From contig CP129018.1 of the NCBI GenBank assembly GCA_020524525.2, positions 2,236,115 to 2,300,114 of the forward strand: a stretch of DNA of 64,000 nucleotides, given 5' to 3'. Below, one piece after another: positions 62,879-64,000 of this stretch. Under the pieces are notes generated by a model. That model saw only the letters and a program-made list of their open reading frames with translations, did not search any database and had not been told where the DNA came from. How positions within the stretch are numbered: position 1 is the stretch's first letter; each line of letters starts with the position of its first letter. Both the position numbers and the translations under genes were made by a program. This DNA is from Bacillus tianshenii (GTDB taxonomy: Bacteria; Bacillota; Bacilli; Bacillales; Bacillaceae_N).

Positions 62879-64000
62879 TCATTTACTTGAATGATCAGAA
62901 TCATAGACAGCTTTAACCATTTTTGCAAAAGTGTCATATGTCTTAGTCTGCCATGTCGTTTCATTTAAATCAACGACCACGAGGGCATATTTCGGATCTT
63001 CTGTCGGGAAATAACCTGCAAACCATTTATTCACATATCCTTTTTTGCCAATTTCAGCAGTACCTGACTTACCAGCAACAGAATATGGCAAATGGCTAAA
63101 ACTCTGTCCTGTTCCAGTTTGTACTACATCGCGGAGCATTTGTTGAAGCTTACTAACCGTATAAGGTGATAGCGAAACTTCCCCAAGCTCCTGTGAATTG
63201 AAATCATATAACACAGCACCGTTTTTATAAATGATTTTATCGACTGCGCGCACTTGTTTCTTTTCTCCGCCTTCAGCAATTGAAGCCATCATATTTGCTG
63301 TAGCAAGCGGACTAATGCGAACTTCTTTCTGCCCAATTACTGTTTGTGAAATAGCCCGCTGAGAACCTTTGTCACGCTCGTCATCCCAGACGACTCCCCC
63401 CATTTCTTCTGGAAAGTGTGTGAATGATTGTATATGGAAAACATCCCCCTGCCAACCGACAGAAGAAAGTAAACCAAGCTTGTCTGCGTATTCTTCTATT
63501 ATATCGGGGTTTTCCTTCACCATTTCATTACCCAGCTGTGCAAATGTTCGATTACAGCTTTGTGCAAAGCTTTCTCGAAAATTAAGCATGCCAAGCTTTC
63601 TTGATGCCAGTCCATCCCCATATAAATTTTCGTCACAATTAAAGGTACGGTCTCGAAGTTCAATATTTTCTAAGGCTGCGGCAGCTGTAACAACTTTAAA
63701 GATCGAGCCAGGGATTTGTGGTAGGACCATATAATTCTTTCCACCATCATCTTTAAATGGTGCCTGCATGTCCAGGTGCGGCCGGCTTACGCTTGCCAAT
63801 ACTTCTCTGCTTTCAATATCTAATAGCACTAAACCGCCTTTTTTCAACTTCAATTCATCTACTATACGTTCTGCTTCTGCTTGAAGTTCCCTCGATAACG
63901 TTGTTTGGACAGTTAATGGATAAAAAGGATTGGCAGGTGCTGCATATTTTACATCCAAACCAAATAACGGACTGCCTTGGTTATCAACATGATAAAGAAG
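62879..64000 (-). CDS. pbpI: Class B penicillin-binding protein, C-terminal part (runs off the right edge)
   Basis: 374 codons visible, open to base 64000; the N-terminus is outside. Transpeptidase motifs: SIFK (SxxK, in PGSIFKVV), SCN (AQSCNRTF) and KSGTAE, in proper order, plus PEEMGGVVWDDER. Peptidoglycan cross-linking transpeptidase. The B. subtilis gene in this place (next to yrrS) is pbpI (yrrR), a PBP4b expressed in the mother cell; identity is inferred from neighbourhood. Confidence 0.88.
   Translation of the reverse strand, partial: LLYHVDNQGSPLFGLDVKYAAPANPFYPLTVQTTLSRELQAEAERIVDELKLKKGGLVLLDIESREVLASVSRPHLDMQAPFKDDGGKNYMVLPQIPGSIFKVVTAAAALENIELRDRTFNCDENLYGDGLASRKLGMLNFRESFAQSCNRTFAQLGNEMVKENPDIIEEYADKLGLLSSVGWQGDVFHIQSFTHFPEEMGGVVWDDERDKGSQRAISQTVIGQKEVRISPLATANMMASIAEGGEKKQVRAVDKIIYKNGAVLYDFNSQELGEVSLSPYTVSKLQQMLRDVVQTGTGQSFSHLPYSVAGKSGTAEIGKKGYVNKWFAGYFPTEDPKYALVVVDLNETTWQTKTYDTFAKMVKAVYDSDHSSK

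Overview
The window looks like chromosomal DNA of a spore-forming, competence-gene-bearing member of the Bacillaceae (low-GC Firmicutes). The first half follows the Bacillus subtilis block yqfD-yqfC-(yqfB)-floA-yqeZ-yqeY-rpsU-yqeW-mtaB-rsmE-prmA-dnaJ-dnaK-grpE-hrcA-hemW-lepA-yqxA-spoIIP-gpr-rpsT-holA-yqzM-comEC-comEB-comEA-comER-yqeM-rsfS-yqeK-nadD-yhbY-aroE-yqeH-yqeG-sda almost gene for gene. It includes spore genes (spoIIP, gpr, yqfC/yqfD, sigK, sda), and 7-1-7 Fur boxes, a CIRCE element and a sigma-W promoter are readable in the DNA. I cannot name the species. No rRNA, tRNA, CRISPR array, insertion sequence or prophage was seen.

Layout. 1-4.4 kb: sporulation membrane genes, a sigma-W-driven NfeD/flotillin operon, and rpsU-yqeY. 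4.5-8.6 kb: Na/Pi cotransporter, then tRNA/rRNA/ribosomal-protein methylation genes; rsmE carries an apparent frameshift. 8.6-13.6 kb: HrcA/CIRCE-controlled heat-shock operon hrcA-grpE-dnaK-dnaJ. 13.7-19.7 kb: hemW, lepA, yqxA, spoIIP, gpr. 19.8-26.3 kb: rpsT, holA and the late competence comE locus, with a structured non-coding stretch before the tiny gene yqzM. 26.4-32 kb: yqeM-to-yqeG operon and sda, whose promoter carries a cluster of DnaA boxes and a LexA-like operator. 32.4-37.8 kb: Mrp Na+/H+ antiporter operon, cleanly lacking mrpB. 37.7-43.7 kb: a small spore-coat-type peptide, a PilZ protein, and a three-gene McrBC-like operon (coiled-coil protein, McrB-type AAA+ ATPase, DUF2357/PD-(D/E)XK nuclease), the best candidate for a defence system. 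43.8-49.5 kb: HtrA-family protease, an uninterrupted sigK, a VanY-type carboxypeptidase, an ATP-grasp-like protein, and an orphan zinc-binding lipoprotein. 49.5-59.9 kb: an iron-limitation island with several Fur boxes. It holds a lipoprotein plus a beta-propeller/di-heme cytochrome fusion, a DUF2325 protein with a RecB-like iron-sulfur protein, a DUF1540 peptide, and a siderophore ABC transporter with its FhuF-like reductase. 59.9-64 kb: secreted nuclease lipoprotein, yrhC, mtnN, yrzA, yrrS and a truncated pbpI.

Functional themes are protein folding and translation quality control, sporulation entry and spore formation, DNA uptake, sodium/pH homeostasis, anti-phage restriction and iron/zinc acquisition. 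The two accessory regions most worth attention are the McrBC-like operon (38.5-43.7 kb) and the Fur-boxed lipoprotein/cytochrome pair (49.6-53.7 kb). All functions are assigned by recognising motifs and gene order by eye; no database search was run.
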